Source of the DNA: Desmodus rotundus
Taxonomy: Eukaryota > Chordata > Mammalia > Chiroptera > Phyllostomidae
Length of the DNA: 64,000 nt
Reading direction: 5' to 3'
Assembly: GCF_022682495.2 (NCBI RefSeq)
Contig: NC_071392.1
Coordinates: 140,801,554-140,865,553, forward strand
Part shown: positions 35,735 to 45,195 of the stretch, piece after piece
Numbering within the stretch: position 1 is the stretch's first letter
How the letters are laid out: the number at the start of each line of letters is the position of its first letter
Position numbers and translations under genes: made by a program
The notes under the pieces: generated by a model
What the model was told of the DNA's origin: nothing
Database searches by the model: none
The model's input: only the letters and a program-made list of their open reading frames with translations

Positions 35735-37030
35735 TTACATACACTCACGTAAGCCTGAAAAGGGTCTGGAAGGCTATACACCAAAAAGCAAGGGTTTTCT
35801 TTGTTATCTGGAGATTGCAGGGGGTGGGGATGGGGGGAGTGGGTAGACTGATATATAAGTAAGATTTAAATTGTTAAAATAATCCTTTCATATCATCAAA
35901 AGTTAGATACTTCCACTAATACCAACAAATGAGGCAGTAGGACTTTTTCTTTCTATAGATCTGTCCAGTTCTACCATTCTAGACTTCTTCTAGGCACTTG
36001 CCATCCCTGGGCGTGTTCATTCCGAGGATGAGGCAGAGGCCTGAGGTGCCAGTGGGAGGGACTGGTGGGAGGGATTGGGGCATCTCCTGGCCCTGGAGGG
36101 GAATTTGGAGATCTCAGCAATCCAGGTTTCTCCTCCAGTCTTCAGCCTTCAACCTTTCCCTGGGGCCCCTCCCACCACCTCAATGGCTTCTCTGGCTTCT
36201 CTAATGACCAGGGACATAGAGAGAACCACAGCTTCTGTTTGGACCAAAATAGGAGTCAGATACCCACGAATGGTGGCCCTTTCCAGGAGGACTACTTCCA
36301 AATTGGAGCCTGGGAGGGGCAGTGGTGGTGCAGAGCAGGGGCTGGGTCTGGTGTTGGCCGTGGCCTGCCCGACAGCCCTTTTACCAAGTGGTAGGATTCA
36401 GAGAAAACTTCTCAAAAATGTAAATTAAGAGTGCAGCCTTGATTGAGCACCAAATACCTGTTGGCTGCTTCAGGTGCATTACCCGTGTAGTAGGTGCCGA
36501 GGAGGAAAAGTAACCCGCCCAGCTTCCCTCCGTTGGAGGACCTCGTGCCCGCTGGACTCAGTCCGGCTTTTCCGTGCTGACTCCTGACTCGGGAAACTGC
36601 ACAAGCTGGATGGGTGGGGCCCAGAACTGCTTGCCCTCTGCCGTGTGCTCTCGGCTTCTACTCTCAAAAGGGCATCAACAAAGAGGCCAGTGATCATGGC
36701 TGATGACTCTGGCCTTGTCCCTGAGGAAGGGCTGAGGGAGGGAATTTGGGGTGTTCCCTGTGGGGCAGAGCAGAGAGGGGTGATGGGAAGGAAAGGGAAA
36801 GCGTGTTTTGCCTCTGAGACCCCCGTGGGGAAGGCTGGATGGATGAGATGTGCCAGGGAGACAAGAGTGGGTTCTGTGCCAGCATTTTCCCTCACGGGGC
36901 TGTGCAGGGTAGAACAGGCTGCTCCTGGCACTCCCTCTCAGGAGCCGTGCACAGGCTGAGACTTGGGGCCACAGAGAGAGGGAGGGGGTGTGTACGTGAG
37001 GCTGGATGACAGGCCAGGTCTCCTTGTTTC
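35735..37030. other. Intergenic, no gene
   Basis: Includes GC-rich unique sequence at 36000-36960 with open frames up to 150 residues that carry no domain. Short MIR-like end near 36440-36500. Confidence 0.45.
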
Positions 37031-37034
37031 CTAA

Positions 37035-37230
37035 GATCCTGTGATGATGATGACGACAGCCACACTTAGTGCCCTCCGTAGACACACTGTCTGACTTTAG
37101 TCTCAGAAGGTATAGTTTACACCTCCACCTTCTTAGGTTTCTCATCTAGTATACGGACAAGAAAACAGGACCCCGGATGGTTAAGCAACCTCACACAGCT
37201 GGTAAACAGCCAGGCTGGGACTGACCCCCT
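37035..37230 (+). repeat. MIR SINE carrying inverted-duplication arm A
   Basis: The MIR core (GGACAAGAAAACAGGACCCC, CACACAGCTGGTAAACAGCC) lies in plus orientation. Its positions 37070-37190 recur in inverse orientation at 37773-37895. Confidence 0.7.
37070..37190 (+). repeat. Inverted duplication, arm A
   Basis: Begins TGCCCTCCGTAG and ends GGTTAAGCAACC. By eye about 90% identical to the reverse complement of arm B, with AGTCTCAGAAGGTATAGTTT and CTCCACCTTCTTAGGTTTCT shared exactly. Confidence 0.9.
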
Positions 37231-37772
37231 TTGTCTGCAGAGCCTGCTGCCCCTTACCCAGGATGCAGCCTGCTTGTAGCTGTCTGGGGATGTACAATTC
37301 TGAAAGCATTAGGAGGCTAGGAACCCCTGGTAAAGAAACCAATGGGCGATAACATCCTTCTTTCCAGGGACTTTGATGTTTTATTTCAAGGCTCCAGGCG
37401 GCAGTCAGGGGATTTGCAGACCTTCCCCCTTAGGAAGCAGATTAGGAAACTCATCTCCTTAAACTATGTGGCCACAGCCCCTAAAGACATGGAATCTAAA
37501 AGCAGCTCTGACAGACACTCCCCTGAAATTACAGACTTGGGTTTTTTAAGAGACTAGCACTAATTAAAGAGAATGCCACAAAGAGGGCCATGTCCCAGAC
37601 GACAGGCACTCACCTCCCACACCATGCCGCGCCCAAGGTTCCGTTTTTACTTTTAGTTTGTCATGGTTGAAAAGATCTAGATCTGAACCTTTCAAATTTC
37701 AGTTTTCAAACTTCAAATTGTATAATTGCGAAGTTTTTGTTCAAACAAAAAGCTTTACTTGGGTCCTGGACG

Positions 37773-37895
37773 GGTTGCTTAACCATCCAGGGTCCTGTTT
37801 TCTCATCTGTATATTAGATGAGAAACCTAAGAAGGTGGAGGCGTAAACTATACCTTCTGAGACTGAAGTGAGACAGTGTGTGCCTATGGAGGGCA
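37773..37895 (-). repeat. Inverted duplication, arm B
   Basis: Reverse complement of arm A with roughly a dozen differences over about 120 bases; spacer between the arms is 582 bases. The similarity stops sharply after the GGTTAAGCAACC end, and at the other end exactly where the following SINE begins. Confidence 0.9.
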
Positions 37896-38059
37896 GCTGG
37901 TTAAAGTGTCGCCCCCATATGCCAAGCAAGGTTGCAGGTTCAATTGACCCCAGGTCAGAGCACATACAAAAACCAACCAGTGAATGCATAAATGAGTAAA
38001 ATGACAAATCAGTGTTTCTCTTGCTCTCTCAATCAATCGATCAATAAAGTTTTTCAAAA
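37892..38059 (+). repeat. Older VES-type SINE subfamily
   Basis: GCAGCTGGTTAAAGTGTCGCC head, GGTTGCAGGTTCAATTGACCC B-box region, then CCAACCAGTGAATGCATAAA and TCAATAAAGTTTTT. The body differs from the other VES copies in this window and fits a second bat tRNA-SINE subfamily. Confidence 0.75.
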
Positions 38060-38129
38060 GCTGTATTTGTGTTATGCCACCATCGAGCGTTAGGCATGAG
38101 ATAGATCTTATTTAAGTTGCAGCAGTCAC

Positions 38130-38290
38130 CTGGGGCAGGTAGTATTACGATCCCCATTGTACAGGTGAGGAAACTGAGCTGCACAAGAGAATCAGTAACT
38201 TGGCCAAGGTCACCTCGCTATCAAGTGAGGGAAGCAGAGTTTGGATACAGGCCTGCTGACGTTGGAGCGTGGCTTCACACCGCTGGGCTA
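38130..38290 (+). repeat. MIR SINE
   Basis: TACGATCCCCATTGTACAGG, GAGGAAACTGAGCTGCACAAG and TTGGCCAAGGTCACCTCGC in MIR order. Confidence 0.75.
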
Positions 38291-38702
38291 GTCCACTGTC
38301 CAGTCCACGGGGACCGGATAGGATGGGATGAGACTAATGCGAGGCACGACAGACAAATGTCCCCCAAATGGCAGTTATTGCACGCCAATCAAATATTGCC
38401 TTAGTGCCTGTTCTGTGCGCTGCGAAAGTGATGTCTGGCTGGGTCCTGGAAGACAAGAAAGACACGTGGACCAAAAGCTTTGCCACAACACTGATGGTGG
38501 GATAAGTGCTGAGGGCCAAGGGGAGGAATAAATTACTTCCAGTTGTGCAGAGGTTTCGTGGAGGCTGTGCTTCGTAAGGGAGGGAAGGCCATTTGTATGC
38601 GGAGACAAGGCGGAGTTGGCAAGGCCGCTGGAGGGAATCACTCCGCGTACAGTGGGACAAAGGGGAGACACCTGGGAGACACAGCACGAGTAGGCTGGGA
38701 AA

Positions 38703-38734
38703 GGTGGGCTGGGTCAGGTGGGCTGGGTCAGGTG
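38703..38734. repeat. 14-bp tandem repeat, about 2.3 copies
   Basis: GGTGGGCTGGGTCA repeated directly. Confidence 0.8.
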
Positions 38735-39033
38735 CCGGGAAGCACGCCTCTGCTCCGGTCCCACCCCTGCAGAAGCCCTTGCTGTGCTGTGTGATCTCCG
38801 TTGCTCCAGGGACGCCAGCAGGGCTGCGGGCAGGCAGGCGTGGGAGCTTCCTCAGCTCCCCTGGGGCCTCAGCTGCAAACCTGGATTCCAGAGGCAGAGA
38901 TGGTGTGGAGAAGAACCAAAGCAAAGGAGCTCCTCCAGAACCACTCACCCCACAAGGCACCGGTGCCTCAACCCTCAGGCATTCCCAATGGGCCAGCCAG
39001 CCTAAATCAGGACTCTGGCGGGCAGAAGTTGTG

Positions 39034-39049
39034 AAAAAAAAAAAAAAAA
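39034..39049. repeat. A16 homopolymer
   Basis: Sixteen A. It creates a poly-phenylalanine stretch in the overlapping 299-residue minus-strand frame, which is therefore not trusted. Confidence 0.9.
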
Positions 39050-39299
39050 GGAAAAACTCTTGTTCACACACACTCCCAGAGCCCACAGAAACACTCCTCC
39101 AAGGATGGGTAAATCCGAAGGACACTGCCATCTTGTGGCCAAGAAACCCTGATGCCATGAAGGCTGGGAAAGTTCCTGTGCCCCAGAGGGACCACAAAGG
39201 CAGAAATGCCTGAGACTTGTTTAATAACTTCATAATGGAACCAAAATTATGCTGGCACCCAGTTTAGAGTCAAAACCAAGTCTTAATTCTGGCTGCCAC

Positions 39300-39420
39300 A
39301 TTCCGAGGTGCAGGTATCGTGAATTGTGCAGAAGAGGAAACGGCCCCCAGGAGAGATTAGGTGACTGGTCCAAGGTCACAGGTGGCCAAGTACAGAGTCA
39401 GGTCTTATGCCAGGGTCCCC
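39300..39420 (+). repeat. MIR SINE fragment
   Basis: GAAGAGGAAACGGCCCCCAGG, GTGACTGGTCCAAGGTCAC and GTACAGAGTCAGGTCTTA. Confidence 0.6.
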
Positions 39421-39452
39421 AGTCACTGCCCAATAAATGGTTAAGGGTTAAA

Positions 39453-39761
39453 GCAGTGATTCTCAACATGTGGTCCCCAAGACCTTTCGGAAGGTGCGTG
39501 AGGTGAAAACTATTTTCATAAGATGCCATTTTCTTCCAGCAGTCCAGTGAAATCTCCAGAATCGACTTGCTGTGCGACGACCTCATCTAGTTCTGACGGC
39601 TGATGGGACGCATGTCTGTGTACTCATTTCAAAAATCCAGGTTTTGATTTCTAATATGGCATGGCCCATGTATAACCAAAAGCCCTTTGAGGTGTTCAGT
39701 AATTTTTAAGAGTGTAAATGGGTCTAAGGATGAAGAAGTTTGAGAACTGTTGCTTTAAAGA
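39453..39761. mobile_element. hAT-type non-autonomous DNA transposon
   Basis: Left end GCAGTGATTCTCAACATG and right end (other strand) GCAACAGTTCTCAAACTTC are similar terminal inverted repeats, with TAAAG-like duplications outside. Internal GTAATTTTTAAGAGTGTAAA is typical of this mammalian hAT group. Confidence 0.7.
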
Positions 39762-39769
39762 AATATTTA

Positions 39770-39951
39770 GCCCTGGCTGGTGTGGCTCAGTGGATTGAGC
39801 GCTGGCCTGTGAACCAAAGGGTCACCGGTTCAATTCCCACTCAGGGCACATGTCTGGGTAGCAGGTCAGGCCCCTGGTGGGGGTGTGTGGGAGGCAACCA
39901 CATACTGATGTTTCTCTCCCTCTCTCTAAAAATAAAGAAACTCTTTTAAAA
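39770..39951 (+). repeat. VES SINE, well preserved
   Basis: CCCTGGCTGGTGTGGCTCAG head with intact A box, GGTTCAATTCCC B box, CAGGGCACATGTCTGGG, TTTCTCTCCCTCTCTC and AAAATAAAG tail. This is the clearest VES copy and the main evidence for a bat genome. Confidence 0.92.
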
Positions 39952-40204
39952 CGTGTCTTCTTAAAAAAAATTAAAAAAATAAAGTTATGCAAACTGAACA
40001 TTCCTTTTGTTTTGCTCTAGATGAATCAACTCTGCGTGAGGCACTGATTTTTAGGTTGGTTGGTTTGGACCCTCATTTGTAGGCTGACTGAAACTGTAAT
40101 TGACATTTCTACACATCTGTGATTAAAGAAACACAACATCACACGTGCGGACAGGGAGAGGTCACTGGCAGGCCTGCTCTAAGTGGATGGCTCACATGTG
40201 CGGC

Positions 40205-40540
40205 CCCATCTAACCCCACAACCGCCATTTGCAGGAGGTGCTATTATCACCCTGTGTCCTGCAGACACAGGAAGAGTGGCCCGGCTGAGGTGCTTGTGCG
40301 TGGACTCTAACCCAGGCAGTCTGTCTTCCCTCCCTCTTCCCATTCCTGTTTGAAGACTGGACATTCACCTGATAGGACAAAAGTTTTTCAAACATGGACT
40401 CTAGGAAAGTAGTGAAGAGAAGGAAGATCACCAATCTGACCCCACACCTTCACTTTCCGCAGGAGGGCAAGTGAGGTGCGGAGAGGATTAAGTGACTTGC
40501 AAAAGATCACACAGCAAAGCATCAAAATCCACTGGGCTTC
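40205..40540 (+). repeat. Two MIR fragments
   Basis: Pieces at about 40205-40320 (ATTTGCAGGAGGTGCTATTATC) and 40450-40540 (GTGAGGTGCGGAGAGGATTA, GTGACTTGCAAAAGATCACA). Confidence 0.6.
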
Positions 40541-40672
40541 TTACTCCCAGCCAGGAGCCCTGAGAACTCCACCCCAAGCAAGCACTGCGATTGTCTCCTT
40601 CAGAGCAACACGTGAGCAACACAGCGTAGCTTGTAAGCAAGTACATCAAGACTATGCAACAGACAACATCTC

Positions 40673-40696
40673 CAACAAAAGCAGTTCGACTTTATT
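40673..40696 (-). terminator. ATOX1: ATOX1 polyadenylation signal
   Basis: AATAAA at 40696-40691 on the minus strand, followed by a GT-rich stretch (TTTTGTTGGAGATGTTG) from about 40679 downward, the usual downstream element. Cleavage is expected near 40673-40680. Confidence 0.8.
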
Positions 40697-40808
40697 GCCG
40701 GGAAGCTAGGGAGGAGCAGGGCAAGTGGGGGGTCTCTGCAGGAGCTGCCAGCGGTGAGCAGGACTGCCAGGTTCCCATCTGTCTGGAGGGCAGGAGAGGA
40801 TCAGAGTC
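40673..40808 (-). other. ATOX1: ATOX1 exon 4 (3' UTR end)
   Basis: On the minus strand the acceptor TCTCTTCCAG is followed by GACTCTGATCCTCTCC and CTCCAGACAGATGGGAACC, which line up with the human ATOX1 3' UTR (TGCTGATCCTC, CTTCCAGACAGACC). The exon is untranslated and closes the mRNA. The 5' border at 40808 is set by the AG; the 3' end is estimated from the polyadenylation signal. Confidence 0.85.
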
Positions 40809-42069
40809 CTGGAAGAGATGAGATGTTAGGTGGAACAGAGGCGCCATCTGCTGTGCACGTGGGAGCATTGCAGAAGCAAAGGTTCACTAAGAGGCAGTTG
40901 TGGAGGGTGAGCGGGGAAACCCAGGTGCTGGACAGCACCTGAAAGCCTGCTGTCTAGCACGTGGCTCCCAAGTCTGTTATTCCCGGCTTGACGGGAACCC
41001 GTTCACTTTGCTAAGTCAGTCACTGCTGAGGGCTTCTTCTGGGGAACACCCAGGGCTGCCGCGCCAGCACTCCCTGTCCTGTTTCCACTCACACTGGGAA
41101 GACAATGAACTCGATCCTGAGCAAACAAACCTGACACCAGCCAGATGATCAAAGTGACTTTATAACCAACCAACATTCTAGCTCTGCTTCCCAAACCTGG
41201 ATTGAAATCAGTCACTGGGGGGAGGGGGACACTTAGAACAGACTCAAAGACAGATGGGAGAGATGTTGCCCAGGCGTGCAGGGCCAAGTGCTGGACCGGT
41301 GATTCCCACCCAGTGCACGCACCCAATCTCGGGGAGCCTTCCCTCACTACGCGTGGTTGCTGAGATATGTGCAGATAAAATTACATGCTGTCTAGAATGT
41401 TCTGTGGAACATGGGGCTGGGAGCCCTGCATGAAACTAGGACGGCAGTGACGGGACAACTGTAGGAGCTGGGGGAGGAGCACGCAGGCGTTCACCTTTAC
41501 GACTCCACTTGTGGATGGGTGAAACTCCCTGTGATAAGAAAAGCTAAAATGAATGAGAACTGCTGAGAATTACCCAGCCACAAAAAGGAACGAAGTACTG
41601 ACCCAGGCTACCACTCACATGAATCTTGAAAACATCACGCTAAGTGTAAGAAGTCAGACACAAAACATCACCTACTGTATGATTCCTTTTTAAAATTATG
41701 TCATTGATTATGCTATTACAGTTGTCCTCATTCCCCCCCTTTGCTCCTCTCCACCCAGCACCCCCCACTCCCTCAAGCAATCCCACCACCATTGTTCATG
41801 TCCATGGGTCACTCGTACAAATTCTTTGGCTACCCCATTTCCTGTACTGTACTTTACATCCCCATGGCTATTCTGTAACTACCTATTTGTACTTCTTAAT
41901 ACCCTCACCTCTTCACCCATTCCCTCCCGTCTGGCACCCATCAAAACATTCTCTGTATCCATGACTCTGTCTGTTCTTCTTGGTTGCTTAGATTGTTTTT
42001 CAGATTCAATTGCTGATAGATACGTATTTTTTGCCATTTTATTTTTCATAGTGTTGATCTTCTTTTTCT

Positions 42070-42830
42070 TAAATAAGTCCCTTTAACACTTCATATAATA
42101 ATGGTTTGGTGATGATGAACTCTTAGTTTTTGCTTCTCTGGGAAGCTCTTTTACCTACCTTTCAATTCTAAATGACATCTTTGCTGGGTAGAGCAATTTT
42201 GGCTTAGGTCCCTGCATTTCATGACTTTTAATATTTCTGGCCAATCCCTTCTTTCTTTGTTGTTTTTAGATTTTTTAAAAATGATTTTATTTATATATTT
42301 TTAGACCGAGGGGAAGGGAGGAAGACAGGGAGAGAAACATCAATGTGTGGTTGTCCCTCACTCGCCACTCTCCTTCCCCCCAACCAGGGACCTGGCCCAC
42401 AACCCAGGCATGTGCCCTGACTGGGAATTGAACCAGTAACCCTCCAGTTCACTGGCCAAGTTCAATCCACTGAGCCACACCAGCCAGGGCTGGCCAATCC
42501 CTTCTAGCCTGCAAAGTTTCTTTTAAGAAATCAGCTGACAGTCTTATGGGAACTCCCCTATAAGTAACTGACTTCGTTTTTCTTGCTGCTTTTAAGAGTC
42601 TCTCCTTATCTCTAACCTTTGGCATTTTAACTCTGATATGTCTTGGAGCGGGCCTCTTTGCATCCATCTTGTTTGGGACTCTGTGCTTCCTGGACTTGTA
42701 CGTCTATTTCCTTCACCAAATTAGGGAAGTTTTCTTTCATTATGTTTTCAAATAGATTTCCAATTTCTTGCTCTTTCTCTTCTCCTTCTTGCACCCCTTT
42801 TACCTGGGGCACCCTGCCTGAGCTATATAG
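42070..42830 (-). pseudogene. L1 ORF1 remnant (RRM and C-terminal domain)
   Basis: Frames on the minus strand read ENFPNLVKEIDVQVQEAQSP, then MPKVRDKERLLKAARKT and VTYRGVPIRLSADFLKETLQ, the RNA-binding RRM end and C-terminal domain of the L1 ORF1 protein, which coats L1 RNA. A VES SINE splits it at 42253-42489, after which the end of the domain continues to about 42070. The N-terminal trimerising coiled coil is missing. Confidence 0.85.
42253..42489 (-). repeat. VES SINE inside L1 ORF1
   Basis: Bounded by a perfect 16-base target duplication, CTGGCCAATCCCTTCT, at 42237-42252 and 42490-42505. Contains the reverse B box (CTGGGAATTGAACCAG) and reverse head (CACTGAGCCACACCAGCCAG). The perfect duplication marks a fairly young insertion. 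Confidence 0.95.
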
Positions 42831-45025
42831 CAATCTGAGATGGCTGCTCCTTGTGCTGGGCTTGGAGATCCCCATGCTACAAACCTAGGCTGGCTGCTGC
42901 AAGTGGCTCACTGAAGCCAGCAGTTGCTTATTTGATAGAATTTAAGAAGTTGTAAGGCATGAACCAAGACCAGTCACTCATATATAAAGACAGCTTCAGT
43001 GTCTGTAAGTTGGGTGGGGCAGAGTCTCGGGGATCTCCACGGCAGGTCAAACAGTGTTATCCAGGTTAATGGAGTCTCAGATACAGCACCAGTCTGCTGG
43101 CTCTGTGGGTGGAAGGTTTAGAAAAGGGACAATGACCTCTGTTCTCCTTGTTGCCAGACACTCCAGTCTCTCCCTGTATGCCACTGGTGCCTTTCAAGCT
43201 GCCACCCAGGTACTGGAACTCAGAGGGACTGAGTCTGAGTAGGTGAGTCCATGTGTGGGTTCTTTAAGAGGAACTGCTTGGGGCTCCAGCAGTTTCTTCC
43301 ACTGACTCAATCTCTACTGGGATTTGCAGGCAGAAGTTGGGGGCACTTATCTTCCTGGCACTGGAGCCCTGGGCTGGGGGCCCTGGTGTGGGGCTGGGAT
43401 TCCTCACTCTCAAGATATGACTCCTGAATTTTTATCTACCACATGTGGGTGAGGGACCAGCCCGTTCCGCATCCATGCCCCTCCTACCAGTCTGGACAGA
43501 TGTGGTTTCTTTAATTCCATAGTTGTCAGACTTCCATTCAACTCAATTTCTGATTGTTCTGAGTGATGGCTGTCCTATATTTTAGTTGTAATTTTGACAT
43601 GGTTGTGGGAGGAGGTGAGCCATGTCTGCCTATGCCGCCATCTTGACTGGAGTCCGACTCCTTTTCTATGCAAAGTCCAGAATAGCTGAAGCCAGAGAGG
43701 CAGAGAGTGGAGGGGGGTGGGGTGCCGTGGGGAGAGACTGTTTAATGGGTACAGGGAATTTTTCTGGGGCGATAAAACTTTTCAAACTATGGAGAGGTGG
43801 TGATTGTACAACATTGTGAATACACTAAAATATCTATGAATGGAACACTAGACAATGGTTAATGGCATGTCATGTGAATTTCACCTTAATTTAAGAAAAT
43901 ACTATGAGACAAACGTTAAACTGAGTTTGGTTTACAACTGGCAGGTATTTTATGCAACATGCTGGAGCCCTCAGCTTCTCTGAGCTAAGCCTTCATTTTC
44001 AGAGGGACTTCACAGGAACCCCCGCCAGGCAGGGAAGCAGCGGAGAGGGTGGAGCCCTGTTTTTACAGACGGGAAGACTGAGGCTCAGGCCCATAAACTC
44101 AGGCATGACAGGAGGGCAGGGCTGGAATCCTGATTACTCTTCCTGAGCTCATCCTGAACATGAGTCGCATCCATGGACGGAATGGGGGTGAGGGAAACAG
44201 ACACATGTGACATTTCATGATTCGAACGTGAGGTTGCTATTCCCCCAGGACACTGCCCTGGCTCAGCCTCCAGTGCAACCTTTAGGAGGAAGGCTGTGCT
44301 CGCTGGGGACCAACGTGCCCACCAGCCAGTCATAGCTGGCTGCCTCTGCCTGGGGGCTCTCCACAGGCCCAGTCAGGGGACAATGCCACCAGTGACTACA
44401 AAACCTTGATTCCGGGTATCTCTTGCTCTGCCTCTGCCACTGGCCCAGGGTGGGGCTTTAGTCCCACCACTGCCCCTCAGGCCTCACTCTCCTCCATGAC
44501 AGTGAGCGCACAGGGCTGCGGCGACCACTGCAGTTCCCGCACCAAGTGCAAGACAGGGGCAGTGACAGCTGGGCGGGTGGGGCTGCGAAGCGGTCTGGAC
44601 ACAGAGGGAACACTGGATGGATGGGTAGGCTCCGCCCTGGTCCCCCTAGGGGAGAGGGCAGGCACAAGGCCACTTATGTGCCCCCTGGATTACACAAAAC
44701 AGGTGGGAATTTCCAGCTTCGATATGTGATTGGTTTGCGCCACTCTGAATTAACTTACCTGGCTGGTGCCCAGAAGCATGAACCCCAGGGCATAGGGGTT
44801 GCCTCTGATAGGACGTCAACCGCTCAAAGCAAAAGACACACTGTTCAGGGTCACGTGCTCCCAACTTAAACGTGGCTGATCGCGAAATGCACCCATGTCA
44901 TGAAAGGGGTCCTGGGAGACATGACGTGGTGCAGCCTCTCCTCACAGGGGCTGCAAGGACTCCCCAGACACGTGGTTTGCATTAGCTACTCAACTACCCT
45001 GTTGAAGTGCCTGCACCTCACCCAC

Positions 45026-45195
45026 CTGCCCACTTTGGTCCACCCTGTGGGCCAGGGGTCCAGGCCACTGCTATTTGGGGCCAACATAGGTGACGGTTTT
45101 CCCCGTTTTCTTCAGGGTCTCCAGCAGAGCATCCACACTGTGCTCAGAGTCGATGCAAACCTTCTTGTTGGGCAGGTCGATGTCAAACTGAACAC
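45026..45195 (-). CDS. ATOX1: ATOX1 exon 3 (coding end and start of 3' UTR)
   Basis: Coding part is 45071-45195 on the minus strand, after the acceptor CTTCCTGCAG. It encodes residues 28-68: VQFDIDLPNKKVCIDSEHS, then VDALLETLKKTGKTVTYVGPK minus one, and the TAG stop at 45073-45071. Cys41 and the KTGK loop, including Lys60 that helps hold copper, are kept. The exon continues as 3' UTR (CACAGGGTGGACCAAAGTGG) to the donor CAG/GTGGGT at 45026. Confidence 0.93.

Larger units (their letters stand above)
41691..43655 (-). mobile_element. ORF1-only (HAL1-like) L1 derivative, copy 1
   Basis: Minus-oriented: 5' end CAAGATGGCGGCATAGGCAG near 43645, a 5' UTR to about 42825, an ORF1 C-terminal part, then directly a 3' UTR ending in a short A-rich tail at 41691. 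ORF2 is absent. A 10-base target duplication flanks it: GATTCCTTTT at 41681-41690 and GACTCCTTTT at 43656-43665. Compared with copy 2 it lacks the coiled-coil half of ORF1 (about 770 bases, including the ORF1 start and part of the 5' UTR) and has about 110 extra bases in the 3' region. Half-L1 (HAL1) elements with ORF1 but no ORF2 are known in mammals. Confidence 0.8.
41480..43905 (+). mobile_element. L1 3' end split by a later insertion
   Basis: Left part (to 41690) has GAACGAAGTACTGACCCAGGC and CACTGTATGATTCC-like words; right part (from 43656) continues with GCAAAGTCCAGAATAGC, AATGGGTACAGGGAATTTTT and TTGTGAATACACTAAAATAT. Together they form one L1 3' region in plus orientation, interrupted at the GATTCCTTTT site. 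Confidence 0.75.
40809..45025 (-). other. ATOX1: ATOX1 intron 3 with nested insertions
   Basis: Spans from the donor CAG/GTGGGT after exon 3 to the acceptor of exon 4. It holds an L1 3' piece (41480-41680, continuing at 43666-43905), an ORF1-only L1 derivative inserted into it (41691-43655), and a VES SINE inserted into that (42253-42489). A MIR fragment lies near 44060-44140. No coding segment seen. Confidence 0.8.

Noticed and set aside
38334..39233. 299-residue open frame on the minus strand, the longest in the window
   Set aside because: It runs through an A16 tract (poly-Phe) and MIR-flanking sequence, has no domain or conserved motif, and shows no splice or promoter context.
39770..39951. 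tRNA-like head with A and B boxes
   Set aside because: Part of a VES SINE; lacks a foldable acceptor stem and is one of many copies, so not a tRNA gene.
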